Below, one piece after another: positions 33,761 through 42,346 of a stretch of DNA of 64,000 nucleotides; within the stretch, counting starts at the first letter, position 1, and every line of letters begins with the position of its first letter. Both the position numbers and the translations under genes were made by a program. The DNA lies in assembly GCA_963798015.1 (NCBI GenBank), contig CAWCSA010000005.1, positions 806,001 through 870,000 of the forward strand, in the 5' to 3' direction. This DNA is from Roseiarcus sp963798015 (GTDB lineage: Bacteria > Pseudomonadota > Alphaproteobacteria > Rhizobiales > Beijerinckiaceae). Under the pieces are notes generated by a model that was given only the letters and a program-made list of their open reading frames with translations, was not told where the DNA came from and made no database searches.

Positions 33761-34789
33761 TCATGGCTCCGCCTGGGAGGCGAACAGGCTGAGGCCGAGA
33801 CGCTCGGAAAGGTAACGCGCAGCGAGCTGTCCCTTGACGCTATTGCCCGCGTCATCGAGCCGCGGAGCGAAGGCGCCGAACCCTCCCTTACCTGGAGAGA
33901 CGGTCACAATTCCCCCGCTAATCCCGCTTTTGCCCGGCAGTCCGACGTCATACAGCCAATCTCCCGACGTTTCGTAAAGGCCCGCTGTCGCCATGACCGC
34001 CAATGCGAACTTGCAGCTTTCCGCATCGACCACGTGCTTTTGGGTGAGTGGGTTGACCCCGCCATCGGCGAGGGTCGCGCCCATGATGGCAAGATCCTTC
34101 GCCGTCACGTTAAGCGAACATTGCCGTGTGTAGAGCTCGACCGCGTCGGCCGGCTCGATGGTGATCTGCCCACAATTGCGGAGCAATTGGCTAATCGCCT
34201 GATTGCGCGAATTGCTTTGGCTCGCCGAAGCGAACACGGCGTCGTTCATGGCAAGCGCGCGGCCGGCAAATCGCGACAGCCCATCAAGAATGAACCGCCA
34301 TTGGTCTTCGAGCGCCGATCCTGGAGCAAGACTGGTTGCGGCGATGGCGCCCGAGTTGACCATCGGGTTCGTTCGGCCGTCCTCGCTGCGCTCGACCGCC
34401 GCCAGCGAGTTGAACGGCAGCCCAGTCGCATTGACGCCCAAGCGCCGGCGCGTAGCGTCGGCGCCCAGGACCTGCAAGATCAACGCGAACACGAATGGCT
34501 TCGACACGCTCATGATCGAGAACGGAATGTCCCAATCGCCACTCGCATACATCGCGCCGCTGACGCCGACTGCGCAAAGACCGAAGAGATCCTCCGGAAC
34601 ACTCGCAAGCGCGGGGTAAACATCCGAGACCTTGCCGTCTCTGTTCGATGCAAAGCGCTCATGAGCGTCGGACACCAGCGCTCTGACAACATCCGGAGAC
34701 GGCAGGCGCCCGGTCGAGACATAGGGCGCTTCGACGATTGCGTCAGCGGGCCGGTCGGAACTCACGCCTCGCCCTCCAGCACCGACCAT
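33761..34789 (-). CDS. glsA: glutaminase A
   Basis: Hydrolyses glutamine to glutamate and ammonia. The 342-residue protein has the beta-lactamase-like fold with the catalytic SxxK in SIMSVSKPF, NPMVNSGAIA, NSRNQAISQLLRN, and the conserved GDWLYDVGLPGKSG. Operon partner of gltS, and nine bases after the transglutaminase-like reading frame. Together with a symporter this arrangement recalls glutamine-dependent acid-resistance pairs, but the transporter here is GltS rather than an antiporter. Confidence 0.93.
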   Translation of the reverse strand: MVGAGGRGVSSDRPADAIVEAPYVSTGRLPSPDVVRALVSDAHERFASNRDGKVSDVYPALASVPEDLFGLCAVGVSGAMYASGDWDIPFSIMSVSKPFVFALILQVLGADATRRRLGVNATGLPFNSLAAVERSEDGRTNPMVNSGAIAATSLAPGSALEDQWRFILDGLSRFAGRALAMNDAVFASASQSNSRNQAISQLLRNCGQITIEPADAVELYTRQCSLNVTAKDLAIMGATLADGGVNPLTQKHVVDAESCKFALAVMATAGLYETSGDWLYDVGLPGKSGISGGIVTVSPGKGGFGAFAPRLDDAGNSVKGQLAARYLSERLGLSLFASQAEP

Positions 34790-34798
34790 CGCGCCAAG

Positions 34799-35684
34799 TC
34801 AGATCGGTTCTGCGCGCACTGCGACGTCCACGCTCAGCCCGAGTGAGTCACCCGGCGCGCCCACATATCCCCCCGAGATCGGCAGCGCTTGGCTAGCGGA
34901 GCGGGCGACGCCGACGCGAATGAGGTTCGCGCCCGCGACTAGGCCGTTCGTCGGATCGTATTCCATCCATCCCGCTCCGGGCAAATAGACGTTGCACCAG
35001 GCATGCGTGCTGCCGCCGCCTCGAGTTCGTGCCGGACATGTCATCATAGAGATAACCAGTGACGAAGCGCGTGGCGACGCCGAAAGAGCGCAGGGCTTCC
35101 ATCATCAGCACGGCAAAATCGCGACAGGTGCCGGATCTGGACGCAACCGTCTCGGCCGCTGTTTGCGTGCCTTCCGCGTGCCTGGCCTCGTAGCGGAATT
35201 CAGCCTTGATTGCGTGGGTCATGGCCTCCATGACGGCGAGCGTGCGGGCCTTGCCGGGAACGCCGACGAAGCGCCGCACCCACGCATCGACTGTTCCATC
35301 TGGATCAGGCTCCTGCCGTTTGGCGAGGCTGGCGAGATCGGGAGTTTCTTCTGCCGCATAGGTAAACGGGAAGGTATCCGCCGCGGGGTCGAGGCTGTAG
35401 ACCGGTAGCGGAGGCCCGTCCGGGTGGTGCGTCATATCGAGAGTCGAAACGATGCTGAGGCGATCCGTTCTCAAGCTCTCCGGCCATTCTAGAAAGCAAA
35501 TTGAATTGTCGAAAGCGTCATGGGTCCAGTGAACGAGCGAGGGCTTGGGGTCGACGTCGAGCGCGGCATGATGAAGCCGCAAATCATGACTGTCGTCAGG
35601 CCGCAGCATTAAGCGGTGACGCGTAAGGCCGACCGCGTTGCGGTAGGCATACTCGGTCGAGTGAACGATACTGATCCTGGCCAC
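34799..35684 (-). pseudogene. transglutaminase-like protease family protein, split by a frameshift
   Basis: The N-terminal part (35684 down to about 35025) encodes a bacterial transglutaminase-like N domain (ISIVHSTEYAYRNAVGLTRHRL) and the catalytic Cys in GTCRDFAVLMMEALR. The frame then leaves coding sense, while the -/+1 frame continues with the catalytic His in GGGSTHAWCNVYLPG and Asp in MEYDPTNGL, ending at 34799. Removing one base in TCGAGTT (35021-35027) rejoins them as ...SGTN-RGGGSTHAW. The break separates Cys from His and Asp, so the product would be inactive unless the shift is a sequencing error or is bypassed. Confidence 0.85.
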
Positions 35685-35791
35685 GCCATTCCTTAGCTGA
35701 GATTAGCTTTACCGGCAGAACCACGGTCAACGGGCGGCGCCAGACCCCGCTTCGCGCGCCGCGGAGCGATGCCTTCAGCAGCGCCGCGCTC

Positions 35792-36241
35792 TCACTCCGG
35801 CGGAACGACGCCTTTCTTGAAGATGAAGCAGCCGTAGAAGCGACGTTCGCCGGTGGGAACAATGGCGAAGGCGTTCTTCGCGCGCTCGTAGAAGGCGAAG
35901 CGCTCGATGCCAACGAGGGGCACGTGCTTGCTCGCCGCGCGATCGACGGCCTGCTGCACTTCGCGCTGTACTGGCGGCATGGTGTCCGGATCGCCGACGA
36001 TCTCCATGCGGCACGCAGGATCGGGGACGAATGTATCGAGCGGCATCACCGACAGGATCGCCTCGACGGCGCGCGCCGCGTTGACGCCGGCCAGCGGAAT
36101 CGCTTCGCCCATCGCGGTGGTCATCGCCGTCGAGTCTGCCGGGAAATTGGCGTCGGTCACGACGATCTCGTCGCCGTGCCCCATACGTCGCAAGGCGTAA
36201 AGCAGGTCCGCAGTGAGCAGCGGATCGATCCCCCAGAGCAT
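35792..36241 (-). CDS. RbsD/FucU-family sugar mutarotase
   Basis: Interconverts anomers of a pyranose/furanose sugar (fucose or ribose type). The 149-residue protein has MLWGIDPLLTADLLYALRRMGHGDEIVVTDANFP, where the family's catalytic His and Asp lie, and a C-terminal ERFAFYERAKNAFAIVPTGERRFYGCFIFKKG typical of FucU. The second of two adjacent ATGs (36241) is best placed after GGGAGGAC. It diverges from the sugar ABC permease and binding-protein genes, which supports a pentose or deoxyhexose pathway. Confidence 0.87.
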   Translation of the reverse strand: MLWGIDPLLTADLLYALRRMGHGDEIVVTDANFPADSTAMTTAMGEAIPLAGVNAARAVEAILSVMPLDTFVPDPACRMEIVGDPDTMPPVQREVQQAVDRAASKHVPLVGIERFAFYERAKNAFAIVPTGERRFYGCFIFKKGVVPPE

Positions 36242-36589
36242 CATGTCCTCCCTCGGCTCATACGCCTTCACGTGGGACGATAGCGAGATTCAACGAGCTT
36301 GGCGAATGGGGTGATGCCGCGAGGGGTGAGCGCCAAAGGTCGGGATATTCGGAACCGAACGGCTATGCTTGACAATACAATTGATCCCTCACTAGCCTTC
36401 GCTTTCGCCGATTGTCGAACGCGTTGATCGACGGCGATCACGAACACGCAGTCGATCAGGGGGAACGTTCATGCGCAGGCCCTGTCGCAGTACAGCCGGT
36501 TTCTCCGCTTTCGGCGATCTGACCGCGCCACGAGGTTACGCTCGTTGATCAACCGCCGCGGTTCGCCCCGCACATGAAAGAGCACGACC
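36242..36589. promoter_or_regulatory. divergent regulatory region between mutarotase and sugar permease genes
   Basis: No gene is supported. A perfect 10-bp palindrome GTTGATCAAC lies at 36544-36553, 37 bases before the permease start, and a related GTTGATCGAC occurs at 36424-36433. These may be operators for a sugar-responsive repressor. The permease starts at a GTG (36590) with GAAAGAG upstream. Confidence 0.35.
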
Positions 36590-37576
36590 GTGTCCGCGCA
36601 GGCTGAACTCGCCGCGTCGCCCGCGCGTCGCTTTGGGATCGCGCGGCTCGGTCAGCCCGCGGCCATCACGCTTGCGGTTCTCGTCATTTGCGTCGTGATG
36701 GCGCTCATCTCGGAACCATTTCGCAGCTACGACAATCTCTACAACGACAGCCGCAACTTCGGGTTCGTCGCCATCATGGGCATGGGCCAGATGTTGGTGA
36801 TCATCACCGGCGGCATCGATCTGTCGGTAGGCTCGGTTATGGGCCTTGTTGGCATTGTGACCGGACTCACGCTTCAGGCCGGTTATCCGCTCTGGGTTGG
36901 GGTCGGCGCTGGAATGGGGGTCGCACTGCTCTGCGGTCTCATCAACGGCTACGCGATCGCCAGGTTCAAGCTGTCGCCGTTCGTTGTGACGCTGATCATG
37001 CTGTCGGTCGCGCGCAGCCAGGCGCTGATCGTGTCCAACAACAGAATGATCTATCAGTTCGGACCGGACGAGAAGCTGTTCGGCTCGCTCGGTGGCGGCA
37101 GTCTGTTCGGCATCCCCTCCGTCGTCATCGCGATGGCGCTGATCGCGGTCGTTCTCACGATCGTTCTGGCTAACACAAGTTGGGGGCGATACGTGTACGC
37201 GATCGGCGGCAACGAGCAGGCCGCGCTGCTGACCGGCATCCCTGTCGTGCCGGTCAAAGTCTCCGTCTATGTCCTCAGCAGCCTCTCGGCCGGAATCGCC
37301 GCCATTCTCATGGTCGCCTGGCTCGGATCCGTCACCAATGGGCTCGGCGTCGGCTACGAGCTTCAGGTCATCGCCGCGACGGTCATCGGGGGCACCGATC
37401 TCATGGGCGGTTACGGCATCCCTTATTCCGCGGTGATCGGCGCGGCCCTCATCGAAATTGTGCGCAACGCGCTCCTGCTGGGCGGAGTTGATCCCTATTG
37501 GCAGGGCACGTTCGTTGGCCTCATCATAGCGGGCGCAATGCTGCTCGAGCGGGCGCGACGGTCGCCCGCAGAATAA
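36590..37576 (+). CDS. sugar ABC transporter permease, RbsC-like
   Basis: Inner-membrane permease of the ribose/xylose/allose class, 328 residues, about ten membrane helices. Family signatures: GQMLVIITGGIDLSVGSVMGL, LSPFVVTLIMLSVARSQALI, GRYVYAIGGNEQAALLTGI (the coupling loop to an ATPase) and QVIAATVIGGTDLMGGYG. The start is GTG 36590. The binding protein follows after 46 bases, but no ATP-binding gene is present here. Confidence 0.9.
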   Translation: MSAQAELAASPARRFGIARLGQPAAITLAVLVICVVMALISEPFRSYDNLYNDSRNFGFVAIMGMGQMLVIITGGIDLSVGSVMGLVGIVTGLTLQAGYPLWVGVGAGMGVALLCGLINGYAIARFKLSPFVVTLIMLSVARSQALIVSNNRMIYQFGPDEKLFGSLGGGSLFGIPSVVIAMALIAVVLTIVLANTSWGRYVYAIGGNEQAALLTGIPVVPVKVSVYVLSSLSAGIAAILMVAWLGSVTNGLGVGYELQVIAATVIGGTDLMGGYGIPYSAVIGAALIEIVRNALLLGGVDPYWQGTFVGLIIAGAMLLERARRSPAE

Positions 37577-37622
37577 TCTCTGTCTGCGAGAAACGCAGGC
37601 GGCGCAAACGGAGGAAACGTCA

Positions 37623-38576
37623 ATGAAGGTAACAAGTCTTGTCGCTTTCGCGGCCCTGATCGGGGCCATTCAACCCATGACGGCCGAAGCCAAAGACAAG
37701 GTCTTCGCGCTGGTGCCGAAGGCGATGAACAATCCGTTCTTCGATCAGGCGCGCGACGGCTGCATGAAGGCGGCGAAGGAGATCGGGGGCATCCAATGTC
37801 TGTTCATCGGCCCGGCCGACGCGACCGAGCAGGAACAGGTGCAGGTCGTCCAGGACCTCATCACCAAGCATGTCGACGGCATTGGCGTCTCGGCCGCCAA
37901 CGCCCCCGCGATCGCCAAGGTGCTGGAGCGAGCCAAAGAGGCCAAGATTCCGGTCGTGACGTGGGACAGTGACCTGCTGCCGGCCGACAAGGGCCTGCGC
38001 GCAAGCTATATCGGAACGGTCAACGAGCAGGTGGGCATTGCGGTCGCCAGGCAGGCGATGGCGCTCAAGCCGAGCGGCGGCACCTATTGCATCCAGACCG
38101 GCGGACCGGCTGCCGCCAACATGAACGACCGCATCAAGGGCATGACCGAGACCCTGCCTGCCGACAAATGGAAGCAGGTTGCGGGTTGCCCGCTCTACAA
38201 CAACGATGATTTCCCGCTGTCGATCACCCAGCTCACTGATCTCCTGGCCAAATATCCGAAGATCGACGCGGTCCTCGACGCGGGCGGCGCTCCCCAGATG
38301 GAGGTGAAGGCCTACAAGGAGCTCATGGACAAATACAAGGATCGGCTCGACAAGAAAGACTTGGTCATGCTGTTCGTCGAGACTTTGCCGATGCAGATGG
38401 ACGATCTGAAAGCGGGACTGAGCGACGGGCAGGTTGGACAGCGGCCATTCGAGATGGGCTACAAGGCCATCTATCTCTTGAACGATCTGACCGAGGGCAA
38501 GACCGTTCCCGATCCGGTGACGATCGGCCTCGACGTCTGCACGCCCGAGACCATCGACACCTGTAAGAAGAAGTAG
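37623..38576 (+). CDS. sugar ABC transporter substrate-binding protein, RbsB-like
   Basis: Periplasmic binding protein, family Peripla_BP_4, 317 residues. Signal MKVTSLVAFAALIGAIQPMTAEA, then FALVPKAMNNPFFDQARDGCMKAAKEIGG, DLITKHVDGIGVSAANAPAI and a C-terminal lobe ending TPETIDTCKKK. Several cysteines are present, which is unusual but not unknown in the family. Pairs with the preceding permease. Sugar specificity is not readable. Confidence 0.9.
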   Translation: MKVTSLVAFAALIGAIQPMTAEAKDKVFALVPKAMNNPFFDQARDGCMKAAKEIGGIQCLFIGPADATEQEQVQVVQDLITKHVDGIGVSAANAPAIAKVLERAKEAKIPVVTWDSDLLPADKGLRASYIGTVNEQVGIAVARQAMALKPSGGTYCIQTGGPAAANMNDRIKGMTETLPADKWKQVAGCPLYNNDDFPLSITQLTDLLAKYPKIDAVLDAGGAPQMEVKAYKELMDKYKDRLDKKDLVMLFVETLPMQMDDLKAGLSDGQVGQRPFEMGYKAIYLLNDLTEGKTVPDPVTIGLDVCTPETIDTCKKK

Positions 38577-38613
38577 CGCGTTCAGGGGGCGTCAGCGCGC
38601 CTGCCGCCTCGGC

Positions 38614-39558
38614 TCAATAGCCGCGGCGGCGATCCACGACGTGGTCGAGCGGCTCGCCGCGTTCGTATGCCTCGATCTGCCGGGCGACGAGGGCTGCGAT
38701 CGCCTTGGGCGAGGAGATCGCTGCATTGTGCGGGCTGACATAGACAGCAGGATGAGCCCAGAGGCGCGAGTCCTTTGGCAGCGGCTCGCGCTCGAACACG
38801 TCGAGCGACGCGCCTTTCAGCGCGCCCGAGTCGAGCGCGGCGAGGATGCCGGCTTCGACCTGCAGTGGGCCGCGTCCGGCGTTGATGAGGATCGGGCCGC
38901 CGAGTGGGCCGCCCTGGTTGAGCTGCGACAGAAGCGGCGCGTTGATGATCCCGCGCGTGGCTTTGGTCAGCGGCAGCAGCACGACGAGCATGTCGGTTTG
39001 CGCCAGCAGGGACTTCAGCCCATCCGCGCCCGAAAAGCAGGCGACCTCGGGCAGAGATTTCGGGCTTGCGCTCCAGCCGGCGACCTTGAAGCCTAGCGCC
39101 TTGAGCTTGGCCATAGCGTCCTTGCCCATGACGCCCAACCCAAGCACACCGATCTGGACGTCGCTGGCTCTGGGCTGCCTGTCGTCGTCCTCCCAGACCC
39201 GTTCGCCCTGCTGGCGTTCGTAGCGCCGCAATTGGCGCAGGTGGACGAGCGCATGCATGACCACCCACTCGCTCATGCGGTTGGTGAGATCGGGATCGAC
39301 CACGCGCACGATCGGCTTATCCGGGAGAGCGGGATCGGCGAAGAGATGATCCACGCCTGCCCCGAGCGAGAGAATCACTCGAAGATTGGGAAGGTCCTTG
39401 AGCGCGCCAGGCGGATGGCGCCAGCTCAGCGCATAGCGAATGGACTCCCGGTCGAACACCTCGCCCAGCATCACGATCTTATGGGACGGCAGCAGCGCTT
39501 CCATGCGCGTTCGCCAGGGCTTCGGGTCCCAGCCGGAAATTGCGATAAGCACGCTCAC
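38614..39558 (-). CDS. D-2-hydroxyacid dehydrogenase (glyoxylate/hydroxypyruvate reductase A type)
   Basis: NAD(P)-dependent reduction of a 2-oxoacid, 314 residues. GLGVMGKDAMAKLKALGFKVAGW is the nucleotide-binding turn; INAGRGPLQVEAGILAALDSGALKGASLDVFEREPLP contains the catalytic Arg and Glu region, and the catalytic His is in VYVSPHNAA. It overlaps deoA by four bases on the same strand, so it is translated in the nucleoside-salvage operon although its chemistry belongs to glyoxylate metabolism. Confidence 0.88.
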   Translation of the reverse strand: MSVLIAISGWDPKPWRTRMEALLPSHKIVMLGEVFDRESIRYALSWRHPPGALKDLPNLRVILSLGAGVDHLFADPALPDKPIVRVVDPDLTNRMSEWVVMHALVHLRQLRRYERQQGERVWEDDDRQPRASDVQIGVLGLGVMGKDAMAKLKALGFKVAGWSASPKSLPEVACFSGADGLKSLLAQTDMLVVLLPLTKATRGIINAPLLSQLNQGGPLGGPILINAGRGPLQVEAGILAALDSGALKGASLDVFEREPLPKDSRLWAHPAVYVSPHNAAISSPKAIAALVARQIEAYERGEPLDHVVDRRRGY

Positions 39559-40886
39559 TGCGGCATCCCGACGACACGCTCAATCACTGGGTCGCCGGCC
39601 GAAAGCGGCGCTTCGTCGAGGCGATAGGCGGCGCGGAGGCGCCGAGCGGCCGCCTCGGCCTCGTCCGCGCTCCGCGCATGCACGCGGGCGAGTGGCGCGT
39701 CGGGGCCGACTTCAGCCCCGATCGGGGCGAGTTCGGTCAGGCCGACAGCCGGGTCGATTTCATCGGCGGCGCGGGACCGGCCGCCGCCCAGCCCGACCAC
39801 CGCGAGGCCGACTGCTCGAACGTCGATGCTGGCGACGAAGCCTCGCGTCTCGGAAGTCGCGTCGATGAGCACCGGCGCTTGAGGGAGCGCCGCGGCGGCG
39901 CGCGAAATGAAATCCTTCGGGCCGCCGAGCGCGGCGACCATGCGCTCGAACCGCTCCGCCGCCGCGCCTGTCTCAAGCGTGCGTCTCAATGCTGTGACGC
40001 CTGCATCCACGTCGTGCGCGAGGCCGGAGAGCGCGAGCAGTTCGGCGCCGAGCGCGATCGTCACCCGGTCGAGCCGCTCGTCGCGCCGCGCGCCGGTCAG
40101 ATAGTCGACCGCGTTGTGTATTTCGACCGCGTTGCCGGCGGCGCTGGCGAGCGGCTCGTTCATGTCGGTAATGAGCGAAACGGTCGGCAGGCCGGCGTCG
40201 TTGGCGACCGTCGCGATGCTGGTTGCGAGCTCCCGCGCGCCCTCCAAGGTAGCCATGAACGCGCCGGAGCCGGTCTTGACGTCCATGACCAGCACTTGCA
40301 GCCCGGCTGCAAGCTTCTTCGACAGGATCGATGCAGTGATGAGCGCTACCGATTCGACTGTTGCTGTCACGTCGCGGATCGCGTAGAGGCGCCGGTCGGC
40401 GGGCGCGAGTTCGGCCGTCTGGCCGATGATCGCGCAGCCCGCTTGCCTGACGACGCGCTTGAACAGAGCCAGGTCCGGTTGCGACTTATAGCCGGGGATC
40501 GAATCAAGTTTGTCCAGCGTGCCGCCGGTGTGACCGAGGCCGCGCCCGGAGATCATCGGCACATAGGCGCCGCAGGCCGCGAGCATCGGCGCAAGCATCA
40601 ACGAAACATTATCGCCGACGCCGCCGGTGGAGTGCTTGTCGAGAATTGGGCCTGACAGGTTTGCGTCGCGCCAATCGAGGCTTGCGCCGGAGCGGGTCAT
40701 CGCCCGGGTCAGCGCCACACGCTCGTCGAGCGACATGCCGCGAAAGTATATCGCCATGGCGAAGGCGGCCGCCTGTCCTTCGCTGACCGCGCCGCTCGTG
40801 AGCGCAGCGATGAAGTCGCCGATCTCGCCCGCGCTCAAGGTCTCGCCGTCCCGCTTAGCGCGAATGATCTCCTGCGGCAGCATCAT
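39555..40886 (-). CDS. deoA: thymidine phosphorylase
   Basis: Phosphorolysis of thymidine/deoxyuridine to base and deoxyribose 1-phosphate. The 443-residue protein starts MLPQEIIRAKRDGETLSAGEI and has LDKHSTGGVGDNVSLMLAPMLAACG, the phosphate loop, and MISGRGLGHTGGTLDKLDSIPG, the family signature. It overlaps both the upstream pnp gene and the downstream dehydrogenase by four bases each, so the three form one coupled operon. Confidence 0.94.
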   Translation of the reverse strand: MMLPQEIIRAKRDGETLSAGEIGDFIAALTSGAVSEGQAAAFAMAIYFRGMSLDERVALTRAMTRSGASLDWRDANLSGPILDKHSTGGVGDNVSLMLAPMLAACGAYVPMISGRGLGHTGGTLDKLDSIPGYKSQPDLALFKRVVRQAGCAIIGQTAELAPADRRLYAIRDVTATVESVALITASILSKKLAAGLQVLVMDVKTGSGAFMATLEGARELATSIATVANDAGLPTVSLITDMNEPLASAAGNAVEIHNAVDYLTGARRDERLDRVTIALGAELLALSGLAHDVDAGVTALRRTLETGAAAERFERMVAALGGPKDFISRAAAALPQAPVLIDATSETRGFVASIDVRAVGLAVVGLGGGRSRAADEIDPAVGLTELAPIGAEVGPDAPLARVHARSADEAEAAARRLRAAYRLDEAPLSAGDPVIERVVGMPQ

Positions 40887-41704
40887 GCGGGTGGCGGCCG
40901 ATACGATCGGATGAAGCCGCGTAGCAGGCGCTTGAAACGGTCGGCGGCCTCATGCGCGACCGCCTGCGTCTCCTCGTGGCTCGGATCACCGCCAGAAAGA
41001 CCCGCGGCATAGTTGGTTACGACCGAGACTGCCGCGCATCGCAAGCCTGCGCGGCACGCCAGGATCACTTCCGGCGCCGTCGACATGCCAACCAGATCCG
41101 CGCCAAGGATGCGCGCGGCGCGAATCTCGGCTGGCGTCTCGAAGCTCGGTCCGGAGAACCACATATAGACTCCTTCGTTGAGTTCGACGTCCGCACCTCT
41201 TGCCGCTTCATGCAGTGTGGCGATTAGCGCCGCATCATAGGCTTCGGTCAGCGGCACGAAGCGATCCGAGCCGGAATAACCGACCAGCGGGTTTGTGCCG
41301 GAAAAGTTGATGTGATCGGTGACCGCGACCAAAGCCGGGGGCCGCCATTCCTTCTTGAGCCCGCCCGCGGCGTTGGTGAGCAGCAATGCCTCGCCACCGA
41401 GTTGACGAAATGTGTCGATCGCGATCCGCATAGCGTTCGCATCGCCGCGCTCATAATAATGGCCGCGGCCCTGAAACAGGGCCACGCGCTGGCCCTCGAC
41501 CGTCCCGACCACCAGACGACCCGCATGGCCTTCGACACTCGGGACCGGAAACCCTGGAATGTCGAGATAGGAGATCGCCGTCGCGTCGCGCGCTTCGTTG
41601 GCGAAAGCGCCAAGGCCCGAGCCGAGCACGATGGCGAGCGGCGGCAGGGAAGCGAGCCCACGGCTCCTGAGCGTGTCGATCGCGGCGTCAGGAGAAGCGC
41701 GCAT
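40883..41704 (-). CDS. purine-nucleoside phosphorylase
   Basis: Releases purine base and (deoxy)ribose 1-phosphate from inosine/guanosine-type nucleosides. The 273-residue class I trimeric enzyme shows LAIVLGSGLGAFANE, GRGHYYE, LTNAAGGL, SGPSFETPAEIRA, LGADLVGMSTAPEVILA and VTNYAAG. ATG 41704 has CGAGG just upstream and is preferred to the longer frame from 41761. It overlaps deoA by four bases. Confidence 0.92.
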   Translation of the reverse strand: MRASPDAAIDTLRSRGLASLPPLAIVLGSGLGAFANEARDATAISYLDIPGFPVPSVEGHAGRLVVGTVEGQRVALFQGRGHYYERGDANAMRIAIDTFRQLGGEALLLTNAAGGLKKEWRPPALVAVTDHINFSGTNPLVGYSGSDRFVPLTEAYDAALIATLHEAARGADVELNEGVYMWFSGPSFETPAEIRAARILGADLVGMSTAPEVILACRAGLRCAAVSVVTNYAAGLSGGDPSHEETQAVAHEAADRFKRLLRGFIRSYRPPPA

Positions 41705-41811
41705 GGTGCCTCGCGAAAGTGTGAGAGCCAGGCGTTCGACCCGCTTCCCATGTTGCGCCATAGTAGCGGCCTCGCCGGAACACGGGAAGACGGCAAGAAG
41801 GGAGGCGGTAT

Positions 41812-42321
41812 ATGGAGCATCAGGCGAGCCGGCGGGATCTGCTACTCACCTCGTTCATGGCGGCGCTGCCGTTCGGCGTCACGGGCGCGGCGGCCAGTCC
41901 GCTCGATCCGGAGCAGACGATCATCAAGCCCCCGGACACGCTGCCATGGAAAAGCCAGGCGCCGTTTCCGCCGCAGAGCGTCGATATGTGCCCGTTGGCC
42001 GGCGACACCAACGCGCCAGGCCTCTACTACACCCTGATTCGCTGGCATCCGGGATACATGAGCGCGCCCCACTTCTATTCGACCGACCGCTATTGCATGG
42101 TGCTGTCGGGCACATGGTGGTGCAACAGCGGCGCCGATTTCGACGCGGCCGCCTGTGTGCCGGTTCAAGCCGGCAGCTACGTGCGCCGGGTCGCTTTGAC
42201 CCCTCACTACGACGGGGTGATCCGGGGCCATAACGAGCCGGCGGTGATCGCTATATGCGGCATCGGTCCTGTGAACTTCAAGCTCAGCGATCCATCACAG
42301 CCGCCGTGGCGGGAGGTCTGA
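41812..42321 (+). CDS. exported cupin-like protein with twin-arginine signal
   Basis: A 169-residue product starting MEHQASRRDLLLTSFMAAL, a Tat-type signal, so the protein is probably folded with a cofactor before export. The mature part has WHPGYMSAPHFYSTDRYCMVLSGTWWCNSG, which resembles a cupin metal box (His-x-...-Gly), and VQAGSYVRRVALTPHYDGV. Function unknown. It diverges from pnp and converges on an alcohol dehydrogenase gene. Confidence 0.72.
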   Translation: MEHQASRRDLLLTSFMAALPFGVTGAAASPLDPEQTIIKPPDTLPWKSQAPFPPQSVDMCPLAGDTNAPGLYYTLIRWHPGYMSAPHFYSTDRYCMVLSGTWWCNSGADFDAAACVPVQAGSYVRRVALTPHYDGVIRGHNEPAVIAICGIGPVNFKLSDPSQPPWREV

Positions 42322-42346
42322 TCGCAACGAGCAGCGTCGGAGTGGT

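Noticed and set aside
36536..37669. 377-codon minus-strand frame over the sugar permease
   Set aside because: Antisense of a clear membrane protein; no domain, low-complexity charged sequence.
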